From assembly GCA_002869605.1 (NCBI GenBank), contig PKUI01000224.1, forward strand, positions 1 through 6,747: a stretch of DNA of 6,747 nt. Direction: 5' to 3'. A program made the position numbers and the translations under genes. The notes beneath the pieces are model-generated. The model was not told the origin of the DNA. It ran no database searches and saw only the letters and a list, made by a program, of their open reading frames with translations. This document shows positions 5,892 through 6,747 of the stretch, one piece after another; the stretch's first letter is position 1, and every line of letters begins with the position of its first letter. The DNA comes from Desulfuromonas sp. (GTDB lineage Bacteria > Desulfobacterota > Desulfuromonadia > Desulfuromonadales > SZUA-401).

Positions 5892-5952
5892 GTTGATTCT
5901 CTGGTCTTATCCATGGGAGCTTTCTCTGCCCAAGGGATGAAAGGTTTGTGAA

Positions 5953-6747
5953 TTGAAGCTTAGACTTTGCTTAGCATTGCTTGTCGCCTGCGCCCTGGTC
6001 GTGACTGTTTTTGCTTGTCAGCGGGAACAGAAGGTTTATCTCGGTTACGTCGCTGGCCTGCGAGGATTGGGCTCGGAGCTTGGCCAGGCCGGATTCAATG
6101 GTGCGGTCCTGGCTGTAGAAAATATCAACCACCAAGGGGGCATCGACGGTCGTCAGGTCGAATTGCTGGTGCGTGATCATCTGGGGGACACTGATCTGGC
6201 CATAGAGGAAGTTCATGAGCTGGTTGAGGCCGGTTGTGTTGCGTTCATCGGGCAGATGCTCAGCCAAAAGAGCGTGAAGGTCCTGCCCGCCTTGCAGGGG
6301 AGCGGCATCGTGATGGTCAGCCCGACAACGGCGACCTCCGAACTGAGCGAAAAGGACGACCAGTTTCTACGGATCTATCCCGACGAACGGCTTTTTGCTT
6401 CCCGGCTGGCCCGTTATGCCTCCCGAGAGCAGGGGCTCAGGCACATGGTGGTCGTTGCCAACAGCGATAACCGTTCCTTCAGCGAACCATGGATACGAAA
6501 TTTCAGCGACTTTTATATCGGAGCGGGAGGGGTGTCTGTCGAGCGCATCTGGTTTTCTAACGGGTCTGGGGGGACCTTTGCTGCGGCGGCTGTCGAAACG
6601 CTAAAAGGGCACCCCGATGGCGTGGTGATTCTTGCCAATGCTCGTGACTCCGGGATGTTGGCCCAGCATATCCGCAGACATGATCGTGACATTGCGTTGT
6701 TTACGGCCGAGTGGTCGTTTGCCGGTGATCTGTTGCGTTATGGAGGA
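5953..6747 (+). CDS. LivJ-type periplasmic binding lipoprotein (type I PBP), second of two, 3' end outside the window
   Basis: The frame is open for 265 codons from TTG 5953 to the window edge with no stop. An in-frame TGA at 5938-5940 allows no start further upstream except within four codons, none of them start codons, so TTG is the start; AAAGG at 5940-5944 is its ribosome site, 8 bases before. TTG gives a proper lipoprotein signal: MKLRLCLALLVACALVV, then lipobox VFAC with Cys22, the same Cys position as in the upstream paralogue. The mature part aligns along its length with that paralogue: SELGQAGFNGAVLAV, HQGGIDGRQVELLVRDHL (60-77), SPTTATSELSEKDD (123-136), VVVANSDNRSFSEPW (166-180), DGVVILANARDSG (222-234) and ending LRYGG at the edge. 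By hand count nearly half of the residues agree up to the DHL block, fewer later. About 100 residues should remain downstream. GPMSS of the first protein is GQMLSQ here, hinting at a different ligand. Confidence 0.88.
   Translation, partial: MKLRLCLALLVACALVVTVFACQREQKVYLGYVAGLRGLGSELGQAGFNGAVLAVENINHQGGIDGRQVELLVRDHLGDTDLAIEEVHELVEAGCVAFIGQMLSQKSVKVLPALQGSGIVMVSPTTATSELSEKDDQFLRIYPDERLFASRLARYASREQGLRHMVVVANSDNRSFSEPWIRNFSDFYIGAGGVSVERIWFSNGSGGTFAAAAVETLKGHPDGVVILANARDSGMLAQHIRRHDRDIALFTAEWSFAGDLLRYGG

Larger units (their letters stand above)
5494..5952 (+). other. 459-base structured intergenic region between the two binding-protein genes
   Basis: This is the only long stretch without a clear gene. 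From left to right it holds a pyrimidine-rich tract (about 5520-5534), a perfect 8-bp inverted repeat (5542-5565), an AT-rich block (about 5571-5606), a GT-rich tandem repeat with CACGTG cores (5619-5652) followed by six T, a TATAAT hexamer (5708-5713), a possible 27-codon ORF (5757-5840) and overlapping inverted repeats (5835-5891) before the TTG start at 5953. It is less GC-rich than the flanking genes. I see no tRNA, no recognisable riboswitch class and no transposase remnant. The 91-codon open frame at 5621-5896 looks non-coding. Confidence 0.7.

Noticed and set aside
5621..5896. 91-codon open frame in the intergenic region
   Set aside because: Its start lies inside the GT repeat, giving an artificial CVTCVTC beginning; no ribosome site, no recognisable domain and uneven codon use.
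5715..5950. known riboswitch (for example the GEMM cyclic-dinucleotide class common in Geobacter relatives)
   Set aside because: I looked for the conserved GEMM core and for SAM and glycine signatures and found no convincing match by eye.
5913..5951. 12-codon ORF ending one base before the TTG start
   Set aside because: Its ATG has no good ribosome site and such a short frame is expected by chance, although coupling to the TTG start cannot be excluded.

Overview
The window is GC-rich with strong G/C third-position bias, and all of its genes lie on the + strand. Its content suggests a Gram-negative bacterium, most likely a Desulfuromonadales/Geobacter-type deltaproteobacterium. This rests on a folate-dependent TrmFO (rather than the SAM-dependent TrmA of enterics), a housekeeping run of Maf, YggS and a phosphoglycolate phosphatase, a tiny Cys-rich protein, and a pair of amino-acid-type periplasmic binding lipoproteins. 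The taxonomic guess is inference; no rRNA or other marker is present.

Region 1 (1-4263) is a compact housekeeping cluster. It opens with the C-terminal half of trmFO (tRNA m5U54 formation), followed by a 93-base gap. Then come maf (removal of non-canonical nucleotides), yggS (PLP homeostasis), a HAD phosphatase of the Gph type, a 12-helix MOP/MATE-like exporter or flippase, and a 56-residue Cys-rich microprotein with a near-perfect Shine-Dalgarno. From maf onward the spacing is that of an operon: maf and yggS overlap by 8 bases, gph follows after 36 bases, gph and the membrane protein share ATGA, and the Cys-rich gene follows after 36 bases. Two back-to-back hairpins at 4267-4309 probably close the unit.

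Region 2 (4378-6747) holds two related type I periplasmic binding lipoproteins of the LivJ family. The second starts at a TTG codon (5953) and runs off the end of the window. Both have a signal peptide with the lipid-modified Cys at residue 22, and both carry the same sequence around QGGIDG. No permease or ATPase is visible, so they are either part of a transporter lying further downstream or orphan ligand sensors.

The 459 bases between the two binding proteins (5494-5952) have no convincing ordinary gene but are full of structure. They hold a perfect 8-bp inverted repeat, a GT-rich 11-bp tandem repeat containing CACGTG, a perfect TATAAT hexamer, a possible 27-codon leader ORF with a good ribosome site and Leu-rich end, and overlapping inverted repeats that could form alternative stems ahead of the TTG start. 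This stretch and the Cys-rich microprotein are the parts most worth a second look. I did not find a clearly new defence, mobile or biosynthetic system in the window.
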